64,000 bases of DNA from a virus: the IMG/VR virus record IMGVR_UViG_3300044715_001611, positions 121,657-185,656 of that record; one strand, written 5' to 3'. Under the pieces are notes generated by a model, which saw nothing but the letters and a program-made list of their open reading frames with translations, searched no databases and was not told the DNA's origin. The first letter of the stretch is position 1. Each line of letters begins with the position of its first letter. Positions 15,459 to 23,512 of this stretch are shown in pieces. The translations under genes and the position numbers were made by a program.

Positions 15459-15814
15459 CGAAACGAAAATTTTACAAGACCACGATCACGGTGACGGTGC
15501 TGAGTGAGGAGCCACTTGAAGGACACCGACATTCCCTGGCGGACGTGGTATTTGGAATTACCGAAGGGGATTGGAGCGGAGAGTATGCTATAGCGGGCAG
15601 GCAGGAATTGAACGGCTTGCAGGCGGTAAATGAATTACTCCGGCAGGGTATCGACCCTGGATTCTTTCGCCTATGCGAACATGGGCATGACAATTACAGC
15701 GACGATGACGAGCCGGAGATCGCTGACGGCGCACCACCCACCTGCATCCTCACTGGAAAGCCCGGCGAAGACCCCGATGATTGCACGACCCACGAGCACG
15801 AGAAGCGTCCGTGA
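15455..15814 (+). CDS. Hypothetical acidic protein, 119 aa
   Basis: A beta-like N-terminus (KTTITVTVLSEEPLEG) precedes an acidic Cys/His-containing tail (CEHGHDNYSDDDEPE; CTTHEHEKRP). Coupled to a three-codon upstream ORF. No family recognised. Confidence 0.72.
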   Translation: MTKRKFYKTTITVTVLSEEPLEGHRHSLADVVFGITEGDWSGEYAIAGRQELNGLQAVNELLRQGIDPGFFRLCEHGHDNYSDDDEPEIADGAPPTCILTGKPGEDPDDCTTHEHEKRP

Positions 15815-15892
15815 GGTATTTGGCACACCGTAAATAAACCCTTGCAATTGATTCCAATTGCGCTCAAATCAAATACGAAAGGATATAAATCC

Positions 15893-16177
15893 ATGAAAAA
15901 CAACAACATCGAAAACAACTGGCTGCCATTGCCCGCCCCTGCTGGCGTAATTCCGACGCACTACATGGTCGGAGCCGACAAGGTGCCTGCAAGCGCCGAT
16001 CCGCAACTGCTGCAGGACGCCACCCACTACTGCGTGGATTATGTGGAAGCCACACGCCCGGCCTACATCGGAGCGGAGGCGATGCCTGACATCGTCGGCC
16101 TCCCGCAGGTGCTGCCCCATGGCGGACACTCCGCAAAGGAGCAGGCCTTCTGGGCCTCCCTCGGCGTCGAAGTCTAA
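15893..16177 (+). CDS. Hypothetical protein, 94 aa
   Basis: ATG 15893 is preferred over an upstream in-frame start because AAAGGATATAAATCC places an SD-like AAAGGA before it. The product begins MKNNNIENNWLPLPAPAGVI and is not basic. A terminator follows, so it closes a unit. Confidence 0.72.
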   Translation: MKNNNIENNWLPLPAPAGVIPTHYMVGADKVPASADPQLLQDATHYCVDYVEATRPAYIGAEAMPDIVGLPQVLPHGGHSAKEQAFWASLGVEV

Positions 16178-16207
16178 AGCCAGGCCGCCATCCAAAACCT
16201 TCACCAG

Positions 16208-16246
16208 ATCCGGCGACGGGAGCAATCTCGTCGCCGGATTCTTTTT
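16208..16246 (+). terminator. Rho-independent terminator
   Basis: An 11-bp perfect stem (16208-16218 with 16229-16239), 10-nt loop and TCTTTTTG tail. One of the clearest terminators in the window. Confidence 0.9.
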
Positions 16247-16251
16247 GACCA

Positions 16252-16416
16252 ATGAAGGCAACAAGGGCCACCGAGAAACCAAAGACAATTGACGAAGTGG
16301 CAGGCAAGCCCGCCGGCTCCTTTGCCAAGTTTCTCACGGCACAAAACCGACTGATGGAAATGCAAGAGAGCGCACGGAAGCGACGCATCAAAGCAGCACG
16401 CAAATCAAGTGAGTAA
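16252..16416 (+). CDS. Small basic protein, 54 aa
   Basis: ATG 16252 to TAA 16414-16416. Lys/Arg-rich with two predicted helices (SFAKFLTAQNRLMEMQESAR, then KRRIKAARKS). It starts right after a terminator, and its end overlaps the GTG of the next gene by 8 bases. Confidence 0.55.
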   Translation: MKATRATEKPKTIDEVAGKPAGSFAKFLTAQNRLMEMQESARKRRIKAARKSSE

Positions 16417-16627
16417 TTTCGACCCTGATGCACCCACCGCCCCATGTCACAGCGATTGGATATTGTACGCCCGCCGCTTGAAACATGAGCGGGACCAGGC
16501 GCGCAAAACAATTGAAAGTTTCGGCAGCTGGCTGGACCACTGGAGCCCCAAATGGGAAAAGAATCCGGCTGACGTATACGAGGCCTGGGACGAAGCACGA
16601 CAACCTAAGAAAACAAAAAACAAATGA
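16409..16627 (+). CDS. Hypothetical protein, 72 aa
   Basis: GTG start (AAATCAAGTGAGT, the usual CAAATGAGT context with a G). Trp-rich helical sequence ([19 protein letters not shown]) ending in the KKTKNK tail seen on many neighbours. Overlaps the DHFR-like gene by ATGA. Confidence 0.62.
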   Translation: MSNFDPDAPTAPCHSDWILYARRLKHERDQARKTIESFGSWLDHWSPKWEKNPADVYEAWDEARQPKKTKNK

Positions 16628-17214
16628 CTGAAGAAAACGTAGCACCCCAATTCGACATCGGAGATCGCGTAACCAAGATCAAAGGCTCCAAATGGACGGG
16701 AATCATCGTCGGCTTTTACTGCACCGAATTGACACCCATCGGCTATGCCGTGGAGAGCGAGGCAGAGAAAGGATCGGTGCAGATTTATCCGGAGGCGGCG
16801 CTGGTCGCCCATCCGTGGCGCACTGCCGCGAGCGGGCGTGTCCTGCTGGAGCACACCAAGATCCCATTGATGGGTGACGCGCGTCCGCCATTGACGGTGC
16901 GTGTGGTGGATGACTGTTTCGGGCTGACCGCGTTCTTACGCGTCCAGGAGCCCCCGACAAAGTCGGACCTAGACTGCCCGCAAGTCACGGTGGACTATTG
17001 CGAGGGGCGGCTTCAAATTCTCATTTACGAAGGAAACGACGCCCCCGCGGTGAGCATCCGTTTGCGCGACGGGAAGATCCATGAAGTGGCGGTTGCAAAT
17101 GTCGGACGGGATGTCCGGATTCCTGTGGTGGATTTTGTGAAGGACACGGATTGGGACAAGAAGCCGTATCGTCCGATGAAGAAAACCAAAACCAAGGCCA
17201 AGAAAACCAAATGA
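16624..17214 (+). CDS. DfrB/R67-type dihydrofolate reductase-like protein
   Basis: Residues 8-61 closely match type II (DfrB, plasmid R67) dihydrofolate reductase, a small SH3-like barrel that works as a tetramer and is naturally insensitive to trimethoprim. Shared blocks are [29 protein letters not shown] and [11 protein letters not shown]. The functional residues of R67 are kept: Lys32 corresponds to K18 and the V-Q-I-Y active-site motif is at 52-55. Unlike the 78-aa plasmid enzyme, this protein continues for about 135 more residues (beta-rich, ending in a Lys-rich KKTK tail) that I do not recognise. It would reduce dihydrofolate for thymidylate synthesis. SH3 barrels are easily reused, so catalysis must be tested. 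Confidence 0.85.
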   Translation: MTEENVAPQFDIGDRVTKIKGSKWTGIIVGFYCTELTPIGYAVESEAEKGSVQIYPEAALVAHPWRTAASGRVLLEHTKIPLMGDARPPLTVRVVDDCFGLTAFLRVQEPPTKSDLDCPQVTVDYCEGRLQILIYEGNDAPAVSIRLRDGKIHEVAVANVGRDVRIPVVDFVKDTDWDKKPYRPMKKTKTKAKKTK

Positions 17215-17525
17215 GTGATCTCGTTGAGTTTAAGAATGCAGTAAAGGCCGCCGGGCTCAATCCGGACGAGATGTACGCGACAGAGATGTTCGTGCCGTCG
17301 TTCTGGCGAAAGAGCCAGTCGGAGGACTTCGACACAGCGCTCAAAGAGGGCGCTGTGTATCCCGGAGAACCGTGCGCAGGATACACCTGCTATGCGGATT
17401 CCATGACGAATGCGCGGGTTGCCGCGACGTGCATCGACAGCAGCTCGATCGAGAACGACCTTACGGTCAGGCTCGTCATCGACGGGGTGCTGATCGGGGA
17501 TCTCGACATCAGGAGGTGCTTCTAA
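17211..17525 (+). CDS. Hypothetical protein, 104 aa
   Basis: Start at the AACCAAATGAGTG junction. Mixed alpha/beta, acidic, with Cys residues at CAGYTC and CIDSSS. Its 3' end contains the AGGAGG SD of the next gene. Unknown. Confidence 0.75.
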   Translation: MSDLVEFKNAVKAAGLNPDEMYATEMFVPSFWRKSQSEDFDTALKEGAVYPGEPCAGYTCYADSMTNARVAATCIDSSSIENDLTVRLVIDGVLIGDLDIRRCF

Positions 17526-17947
17526 TGAAAGCCTTCTGGATGGAGATGATGATACGGGACGGTGAAGGTGCGAATCACACGCACGAGCACCGCACTGACC
17601 GACACGGCATTTGCGTGCCGGTGTATTACGTGTGGCAGGAGTCTCCCGAGGATTTGCATGTGCAGATCCGAAGCGGAGGCGACAACCTGCGGCCGTGGTA
17701 TTCGGACAAATGCGGGGACTACATCGTCCCTAACCCGTATGCCTGCGGCGGTTCGCTTGCGAGGTGCTACCACATCTCGTTCGCTGCCAATCCGGTTCTC
17801 GGGCTCGGTAGGGCTGATGAGGAATACCTACTCCGGCTGGAGGAGTTCTGGCCTTCGCCGAACTCTCCGCATTGGCCGGGAAGCAAGGAGGTCAAAAGCT
17901 ACGAACGGAAGATTGCCGCCTACATCAAGAAAGGGAGGTCAAAATGA
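17525..17947 (+). CDS. Hypothetical protein, 140 aa
   Basis: ATG 17525 was chosen because AGGAGG lies 8 bases upstream and the previous TAA overlaps it by one base. His-rich N-terminal segment (HTHEHRTDRHG, about 18-28), which could bind metal. No family recognised. Confidence 0.75.
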   Translation: MKAFWMEMMIRDGEGANHTHEHRTDRHGICVPVYYVWQESPEDLHVQIRSGGDNLRPWYSDKCGDYIVPNPYACGGSLARCYHISFAANPVLGLGRADEEYLLRLEEFWPSPNSPHWPGSKEVKSYERKIAAYIKKGRSK

Positions 17948-18114
17948 GCACTCTGGAGCAGCTCCGGGAAGAAGTGGTCAGGCTCCAATCGGAGAATGAG
18001 CAATTGCGGCGGGAGGTGATGCGGCTGCGAAATGAGGCCAATCAGCTGGGGTTGCTGGGTTACCCTCTCCCGCCGATCATACACCCACCGACGGCACCAG
18101 GGCCGCGCTGCTGA
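17944..18114 (+). CDS. Short coiled-coil protein, 56 aa
   Basis: Residues 1-38 show clean leucine heptads (LEQLREEVVRLQSENEQLRR), followed by a Pro-rich tail. ATGA overlap with the preceding gene. Probably an oligomerisation or adaptor peptide; partner unknown. Confidence 0.65.
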   Translation: MSTLEQLREEVVRLQSENEQLRREVMRLRNEANQLGLLGYPLPPIIHPPTAPGPRC

Positions 18115-18117
18115 GTG

Positions 18118-18146
18118 AAATAAGGGGTCCCATAGGGGCATATAAT
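18118..18146 (+). promoter_or_regulatory. Promoter-like element with hairpin spacer
   Basis: GTGAAATAA, 17 bases containing CCCATAGGGG, then TATAAT at 18141-18146. Same spacing as the copy at 4539-4567. The ATG of the membrane gene is one base downstream, so a start here would give a nearly leaderless mRNA; alternatively the element acts at the RNA level. Confidence 0.45.
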
Positions 18147-18147
18147 A

Positions 18148-18399
18148 ATGAACATGAACACTCGTATTCAATCGTTGTTCGTTGCCCTGTTGCAACGATT
18201 CACAATGTGGGTCCTCGGACTGGGATCCCTGTACCTCGCAGCCAGCTTCCTCATGGTCCCTAGTTGGACCTTTGAGGCGGATGGCCTCCACAGGTGGACC
18301 CCGATCGTGGGGTTCTGCACGTTCGGTTTCGGCGGCGCCGTCGCCGGCCTCCGGCTGTGCACATTGGCCCTACGACCACTGCGGTTCAGGAACCGCTAA
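18148..18399 (+). CDS. Small two-TM membrane protein, 83 aa
   Basis: Hydrophobic segments at about 18-38 (FTMWVLGLGSLYLAASFLM) and 51-72 (PIVGFCTFGFGGAVAGLRL), with a basic C-terminus. A monocistronic unit between a promoter-like element and a terminator. An alternative start lies two codons in (18154). Confidence 0.7.
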   Translation: MNMNTRIQSLFVALLQRFTMWVLGLGSLYLAASFLMVPSWTFEADGLHRWTPIVGFCTFGFGGAVAGLRLCTLALRPLRFRNR

Positions 18400-18414
18400 A
18401 CCAACAACTCAACC

Positions 18415-18455
18415 AAAGGCCGCGCTGGCTATAAATCAGCGCGGCCTTTTCTTTC
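18415..18455 (+). terminator. Rho-independent terminator
   Basis: A 13-bp perfect stem (18415-18427 with 18437-18449), loop GCTATAAAT, followed by TCTTTC. Confidence 0.9.
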
Positions 18456-18458
18456 GCA

Positions 18459-18713
18459 ATGAAAATCACACCTGAAGAACACCTGGCCCGAATCATCGAC
18501 GCCTGCAACCACAAGCTGGACATAGGGGACTGCGACGAACTCACACGCTCCGGTTTGCTATCCACCATCGCCGCCATCCGCGGACTGGTCCCCGTCATCG
18601 AAGTGAATGACAAAGCCGGCTTCGTGGAAGTATGGCAGATGGAGATCATCCGCCAAATCCGGGAAGCGTGGCCTTTGCGTCTCATGCCAGCCTCAAAAGC
18701 CGATGCATCATAG
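18459..18713 (+). CDS. Hypothetical helical protein, 84 aa
   Basis: Follows the terminator directly. Helix-rich with no Cys motif (MKITPEEHLARIIDACNHKL at the start). Its last codons overlap the in-frame upstream extension of the Dam gene. Unknown. Confidence 0.65.
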   Translation: MKITPEEHLARIIDACNHKLDIGDCDELTRSGLLSTIAAIRGLVPVIEVNDKAGFVEVWQMEIIRQIREAWPLRLMPASKADAS

Positions 18714-18837
18714 ATTCATCGTCGTAGCCATATTCGTGACGGCAGTTCTGAGCATCAGCAAATGCATGAAGGACGAACGCAAGAGCATCCGATTTGATCG
18801 CCACATGGGGGATAACCAACACCAAAAAAAAAAAAGA
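18703..18837 (+). other. In-frame hydrophobic extension and A12 tract upstream of Dam
   Basis: ATG 18703 opens a hydrophobic segment (HHRFIVVAIFVTAVLSIS) followed by a charged stretch and a run of twelve A (18824-18835), then reads in frame into the Dam start at 18838. It is either a separate small membrane peptide that loses its own stop or an alternative N-terminus. Slippage on the A run would decouple the two. Confidence 0.5.
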
Positions 18838-19683
18838 ATGACCTATAAAAAATCACCCTTGAAATATCCAGGGGGTAAATCGTGGATGCTCCCGCATCTC
18901 CTTCCTCTGATTCCGGAAAGCTGCACGCGCGTCGTGGAGCCATTTGCCGGATCGGCTGTTTTTTCGCTCAATGTGAAACAGCCCACACTGACCTGCGATA
19001 TCAATCCGGATGTCATCGAGGTGTTCCTGAATCTGAAGGCGGACAATGTGCAGGCGAGAGGAGCATTCATGGAATGGTGCACTCAGCATTTCAAACCGGA
19101 GTTTAACACAGCGGAGCAGTATTATGAGATGCGGACATTCTTCAATGACCGTACCCATTCGGCGTTTCAACGGGCGGCCGCTTTTGTTTACCTCAATCGT
19201 CACGGCTTCAACGGCCTCTGCCGATACAATCAGAGCGGAGGCTTCAATGTGCCATTCGGCAAATACACCAACCCCAAATGCCCACTGGAGGCCATGCGGG
19301 AGTTCTCCACGGAATCAGCCCGGATGACATTCAAGGCGCAGGGATTTGAAGAGACGCTTAATGCGGTGCGTGAGGGGGACTTCATTTACATGGACCCACC
19401 GTACACGGCACTCTCAAAGACCTCGTCATTTGTGGGCTATCACACGGGAGGCTTCTCGCAGGACCAGCAGGAGAGGTTGGCAGAAAGGGCGCATCAGATC
19501 CGAGGGGACCGCCGCAATGTGACAACGGTCATCTCGAACAATGCCACGGAGAAGATGATCGAGATTTACCGCGACATTTACCGGGCGGATGAATTGCTAA
19601 TTGTCCCGGCCCGCCGGCGCATCAGTTGCAAGGTGGAGACGCGCGGGGATGTGAATGAGGTGATTGCGATTTGGAGATCCTAA
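18838..19683 (+). CDS. dam: DNA adenine methyltransferase, Dam/D12 class
   Basis: A 281-aa enzyme transferring methyl from AdoMet to adenine N6. Motifs in order: KYPGGK at 9-14; PFAGSAVFSLN at 35-45 (AdoMet motif I); NRHGFNGLCRYN at 120-131, conserved in Dam-type enzymes; DPPY at 186-189 (catalytic motif IV). Length is close to E. coli Dam (278 aa). No restriction endonuclease neighbours it, so it is an orphan methylase, plausibly protecting phage DNA or marking replication. GATC is the likely target by family, but specificity is not proven. The start follows the A12 tract, with no clear SD. Confidence 0.93.
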   Translation: MTYKKSPLKYPGGKSWMLPHLLPLIPESCTRVVEPFAGSAVFSLNVKQPTLTCDINPDVIEVFLNLKADNVQARGAFMEWCTQHFKPEFNTAEQYYEMRTFFNDRTHSAFQRAAAFVYLNRHGFNGLCRYNQSGGFNVPFGKYTNPKCPLEAMREFSTESARMTFKAQGFEETLNAVREGDFIYMDPPYTALSKTSSFVGYHTGGFSQDQQERLAERAHQIRGDRRNVTTVISNNATEKMIEIYRDIYRADELLIVPARRRISCKVETRGDVNEVIAIWRS

Positions 19684-19696
19684 CCCAATAAAACAA

Positions 19697-20497
19697 ATGA
19701 GTGAAGACAGATATGTCGTAAACCTCCCATTCTTTAGTGGGTTTTACGAATCGGATTTATCCCATGCGCTGGATGATGCCGCGGAACGAGACGCGGAATA
19801 CTACGCCGAGAAGGAAATACCCTGGCCCCGCAAAGAGCCCGAACCATTCGCGCTGAGTGCGGAGGAAGACCCAAACACAGAATGGAAGCCGGCGCATTTG
19901 CGTATCTCCAAGGATGAGTATGCGGAGATCTTTTACGACTGTACAGATTATCAGGCGACGCACGAGCAGGTGGCGAAATACTGGGTGGAGGCATTTGACT
20001 GGTGGTGCAAGGAACACATCGGAACGCCCGAAAAGTCATTCAAATGGGAGTCCATGGTTTCGCCGCGGGAATACAACTTCGCCACCGACCGCGTATTTGC
20101 GCTGGTGCCTCGCGCAGTGATCGAGTCGCTATTCGAAAACAGCAAGGCCGAGGATCACAAGACGCTCGCGCGGGTCATCAAGGACACGTTCACCAGCTAC
20201 GATGGGTTCATGTCGTTTTACTCAAACGAATTGGACGAGTGGCTGGAGAAGCCTCTGGAGGACTGGGATCATAATGAGCTGCAAACCTTGGTGGCGTCCG
20301 CAATCAGCCGCCACGAGGAATGGAAGGGCGGCAAATACAGACGGGAGGAGATCGGCAATTTACAATGGACGCTTTACGAATACACATTCTCAGGCAACGG
20401 GGAGGATGATCGCGTGGTGGATTGGGAGAAGTTCGAGAAGAAGGTGTCGGAATTGCGAGCGAAGAAGTCGGAAGAAACCGAAATGAAAATCACATGA
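19697..20497 (+). CDS. Conserved phage hypothetical, 266 aa
   Basis: ATG in AAACAAATGAGTGAA context. The N-terminus (VNLPFFSGFYESDLSHALDD) and the segment YDGFMSFYSNELDEWLEKPL belong to a pattern I know from phage proteins of unknown role (GFY-S then SFYSN-DEW). Highly acidic and aromatic, which would also suit a DNA-mimic, but that is speculation. Confidence 0.75.
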   Translation: MSEDRYVVNLPFFSGFYESDLSHALDDAAERDAEYYAEKEIPWPRKEPEPFALSAEEDPNTEWKPAHLRISKDEYAEIFYDCTDYQATHEQVAKYWVEAFDWWCKEHIGTPEKSFKWESMVSPREYNFATDRVFALVPRAVIESLFENSKAEDHKTLARVIKDTFTSYDGFMSFYSNELDEWLEKPLEDWDHNELQTLVASAISRHEEWKGGKYRREEIGNLQWTLYEYTFSGNGEDDRVVDWEKFEKKVSELRAKKSEETEMKIT

Positions 20498-20712
20498 CCA
20501 CAGAGCAAATTGACTCACTGGCGGATGGATTGAAAAGGGCAATGGATGAGGCACGGCAAATCACGGAGGAGCGGGATTTCTACCTACGCATCCTCAAACA
20601 GATAGCGCTGCAGAACGGAGGGGAGATGAAGGTGGATCCCAGCCTTGGTGAGGCGGCGCAGAAGGAAAAGCGCACTCTGTTTTTCGGGGGTGGCTGGATT
20701 TCACTAAATTAA
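20494..20712 (+). CDS. Hypothetical protein, 72 aa
   Basis: Helical, charged (MDEARQITEERDFYLRILKQ). ATGA overlap with the preceding gene; its stop abuts the next ATG. Unknown. Confidence 0.68.
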   Translation: MTTEQIDSLADGLKRAMDEARQITEERDFYLRILKQIALQNGGEMKVDPSLGEAAQKEKRTLFFGGGWISLN

Positions 20713-21042
20713 ATGCACCAATTCAAAGCCCCCATCGCCACCCTGACTTTCGAGTCGGAGCTGGTGATGGAATACAGCGCAGTGTCCACGGCTAGGCCGC
20801 TGGGGAAGTTCAAGAACAGCATGGAGCTTTATCTGGAGGATGCGGAGGTCAACAACTGCATCATCTGGAATTTCGGCAAGCATGCCCCGGACGAGGACGA
20901 GGAAATCATCGGACTGGAAATCGAAGGGCGAAAGGTCGTTGGCTACGATGGCCTCATGAGTCTCCCGATGCAGGCGGTGATGCTGCTGAATGCAGCGGGA
21001 TTTGATACCACGGAGGTCGAAGACAATGAGCACACCATTTAA
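20713..21042 (+). CDS. Hypothetical protein, 109 aa
   Basis: Acidic alpha/beta protein starting immediately after the previous TAA. It contains YLEDAEVNNCIIWNFGKHAP and a C-terminal helix. Unknown. Confidence 0.7.
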   Translation: MHQFKAPIATLTFESELVMEYSAVSTARPLGKFKNSMELYLEDAEVNNCIIWNFGKHAPDEDEEIIGLEIEGRKVVGYDGLMSLPMQAVMLLNAAGFDTTEVEDNEHTI

Positions 21043-21103
21043 GGCCGAGCCGCCGGAATGGGCGTGCTGCTGGGATGCGTGCGGAAGGAGCTTCTGGGTA
21101 TGA
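21026..21103 (+). CDS. 25-aa Cys/Trp-rich micro-protein
   Basis: ATG 21026 overlaps the end of the previous gene, and TGA 21101-21103 overlaps the next ATG at 21100 (ATGA). It encodes MSTPFKAEPPEWACCWDACG followed by RSFWV. The double overlap and the CC-x3-C pattern suggest a real coupled micro-gene, possibly binding metal. Confidence 0.5.
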   Translation: MSTPFKAEPPEWACCWDACGRSFWV

Positions 21104-21369
21104 CAAAGAAAAAGAAATTCGCCGTAGGAATGCGCGTGCGGCTGGACCCACCACAGCCCGGAGCATTTGCACAGAAGCATGGCCAGGTCGTGTATTGGCA
21201 CGGGAAACACAATCCCCGCTATCCACGAGTGCGCTGGGACTCCCACTGGGGTACTACCTGCAAGGCGGAGCATTTGCGGGAACTGACAGACGAGGAGAAG
21301 GCCACCCTGCCGCCAGTGCAACTGGTGGATGGCTACGACACCAAATACGACGGAAAGAAAACCAAATGA
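21100..21369 (+). CDS. SH3-like small protein, 89 aa
   Basis: AAGGAG 9 bases upstream fixes the start at 21100. FAVGMRVRL, GQVVYWHG and YPRVRWDSHWG suggest a beta-barrel (SH3/KOW-like) protein, and the C-terminus ends in the recurrent KKTK. Nucleic-acid or protein binding is possible. It is not close to the DfrB sequence. Confidence 0.65.
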   Translation: MTKKKKFAVGMRVRLDPPQPGAFAQKHGQVVYWHGKHNPRYPRVRWDSHWGTTCKAEHLRELTDEEKATLPPVQLVDGYDTKYDGKKTK

Positions 21370-21551
21370 AACACTCATACGAAGTAGAGATGCTGAGGAT
21401 CAGCTACGCGACAGCGACCATCCGTGTGGAAGCGGAAACGGAGGCAGACGCACGTAATCAGGCCGAGGACATCGCCGGCAATTACCTGTACAACGAGACC
21501 AGTGCCGAATACGACGCAGGGGCTGTAACCCAACTACCAACAACCAAATGA
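21366..21551 (+). CDS. Hypothetical protein, 61 aa
   Basis: Starts at AACCAAATGAAA, ends in TTK. The sequence EVEMLRISYATATIRVEAET looks like an antiparallel beta pair followed by a helix. Unknown. Confidence 0.65.
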   Translation: MKHSYEVEMLRISYATATIRVEAETEADARNQAEDIAGNYLYNETSAEYDAGAVTQLPTTK

Positions 21552-21733
21552 AGATCATCAAAAAAGACAATTACAACCGCGACCATATCAGCGAGTCCGT
21601 CATCGCGGAAAATGTGCATCCGTATTTCGCCAAGGACATCGCCGAATTTCTGAACCAGAAGATGAGAAACGACGACTCGTTCTTCTGTAAAGTGGAGGCG
21701 GATGACTACGTCCCTTACCAATTCGAGCCGTGA
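21548..21733 (+). CDS. Hypothetical protein, 61 aa
   Basis: ATGA overlap at 21548. Mixed-charge small protein (HISESVIAENVHPYFAKDIA). Unknown. Confidence 0.65.
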   Translation: MKIIKKDNYNRDHISESVIAENVHPYFAKDIAEFLNQKMRNDDSFFCKVEADDYVPYQFEP

Positions 21734-22296
21734 CCTACGACCAGAGGATGCGAATCCTGCAGTTCGTGGATGATTACTGCGCATGGCCTGCATCTGCCAC
21801 GGACGAAGATCGCCGAGAATTGATACGTGGGGGGTTTGCGCAGGTGGGGCTGACCTCGCTCGGGGAGCTGGAAATCGGCTACCCGGAGACGGACGACAAT
21901 GGGGACAAACCCGAGGACAAGTCGGTGAGTAAGACGCTGACCATCTTTTCCTCAAATGGGGAGCTGTGCGTGGACGCGTCGACGGGACTGGTGGACAAAG
22001 GTGCATCGGACTACTACGACACGGACGAGCTGAAGCACATCTCGCAATTCGACATCGAGGAGTTCTGTGTGTTCTGGAATTGCGAACCGCAGGACGGGGA
22101 CATCCTGGATTTCGGCTACTGGATGAATAATGGCACCTACGAACCGCCGGCGATGGACTGGCGGCTCGACATTGCTGTGCAGTTCCTGACAGATGATATC
22201 GAATGGAAGGACTTTGGTCCCACGACACCCGGAGAAATCCTAGAACTCGCACTGAATGGGAAATCATTCGGTGCAATACCAAAAGAAACCAAATGA
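21730..22296 (+). CDS. Hypothetical acidic protein, 188 aa
   Basis: GTG start overlapping the previous TGA. Very acidic, Trp/Asp-rich, ending PKETK. No recognised domain. Confidence 0.72.
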   Translation: MTYDQRMRILQFVDDYCAWPASATDEDRRELIRGGFAQVGLTSLGELEIGYPETDDNGDKPEDKSVSKTLTIFSSNGELCVDASTGLVDKGASDYYDTDELKHISQFDIEEFCVFWNCEPQDGDILDFGYWMNNGTYEPPAMDWRLDIAVQFLTDDIEWKDFGPTTPGEILELALNGKSFGAIPKETK

Positions 22297-22763
22297 GTCT
22301 TAATTGGAAAATCAACAAGATCGTAAATAAAGAAAAGGTCTGCTGGGTCGGAGATGCAGAACCCAATTACATGAATCCGGTGACGGAATCATTGATTTGG
22401 CGCACCATGAGCCTGGACCTCGGAGAGATCACGAAGAAGAACATCCCCGAGTGGATGTTCCGCACCCGGTACTACAGTCGGGTGTTCGGGAAGCCGCTAC
22501 GCAGGGTCGTGCAGCGGTGCAATGGATGTCGGAATGAAATCAAAGATGGCGAGCAGTGCTGCTCCGCAGAATTGCCTGGGGTCGCTGATCACATTGAGGA
22601 CTTCGATTACTCCGAGGAGGATTTGCGGGCGCATATTGGACTGAGCACCAATGTCCGATCGACCACCAGGGCCAACTTCCTACGCAAGATGACTACTGCG
22701 CTGGCGTGTGATGTGGAGCGGGTATTGTCCCAAGAACGGCAGCGGAAGACGGAGGCGGCATGA
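22293..22763 (+). CDS. Zinc-ribbon-like hypothetical, 156 aa
   Basis: CNGC then CC about ten residues on (about 76-90) suggests a single zinc knuckle within an otherwise basic protein. Starts at AACCAAATGAGTC. Unknown role. Confidence 0.7.
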   Translation: MSLNWKINKIVNKEKVCWVGDAEPNYMNPVTESLIWRTMSLDLGEITKKNIPEWMFRTRYYSRVFGKPLRRVVQRCNGCRNEIKDGEQCCSAELPGVADHIEDFDYSEEDLRAHIGLSTNVRSTTRANFLRKMTTALACDVERVLSQERQRKTEAA

Positions 22764-23512
22764 GTCAACAACCTGACTGGAAATACGTCTGCAATTTAGG
22801 CGATCGCAACCCAATTGACCACGGCGGGGACTTCCTCTACGTGGACGCTACGGAGGTATATCCACCGGAGATCGAAAAGCTGGTCCCGCCAGAGGATGAT
22901 GTCATCGACACGCCGCGGGCACGCTGGACGGTCTACCGCTTCATGGTGGAGCCCTGCACCTACATCAATGGCATCCTCAGCGACAACAAATACCACCCAG
23001 GACACGCCGCCTGGTTTGCCAACCCATACAACCCGGATCGCCCACAGGACGGAAAAGGTGGGCTGGAGGAGCTGTCCTCCTACATCGGGGTTTCCATTGA
23101 GGAATTGGTGGCGATGTTCCGGAGCAATGATGTGCGGACGAGAGCGGTGGCCTGGCTGGCCGCTGCGGATTATCACGGAATTGACAATTTCGACTCCTAC
23201 TCGCTGAAGTTCAACCGGGAGGAGATCGAGAAGCGGTACGAGGACGAGGAAAGGATCGATGCGATGCGCCGCAATGACCGCAAAGTATTCCGGCGCGTAT
23301 GGGCGCACCATCCACGCGACGGTCGGGATTATGGGTATGCGACGGATGTGCGCAAAGGGCTCTACTCGCCCGAGCGTGGCATTTGCATATCGGTTGAACA
23401 GGCAGCCATTGGTGGCGGCATCAGTTACCCGGAGGTGCAGGTGACGCTGGCGGATGCCGATGACCCATTGGATCCTTTGAATCAGGAGGAATGCACAACT
23501 ACGTCATCGTAG
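22760..23512 (+). CDS. Conserved phage hypothetical, 250 aa
   Basis: GGAGG 5 bases upstream. The N-terminal pattern NLGDRNPIDHGGDFLYVDAT, then VYPPEIEKLVPPE and HPAWFANP-like spacing, matches a widespread phage/plasmid protein of unknown function. A helical middle region (AVAWLAAADYHGIDNFDSY) supports the same assignment. Confidence 0.75.
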   Translation: MSQQPDWKYVCNLGDRNPIDHGGDFLYVDATEVYPPEIEKLVPPEDDVIDTPRARWTVYRFMVEPCTYINGILSDNKYHPGHAAWFANPYNPDRPQDGKGGLEELSSYIGVSIEELVAMFRSNDVRTRAVAWLAAADYHGIDNFDSYSLKFNREEIEKRYEDEERIDAMRRNDRKVFRRVWAHHPRDGRDYGYATDVRKGLYSPERGICISVEQAAIGGGISYPEVQVTLADADDPLDPLNQEECTTTSS

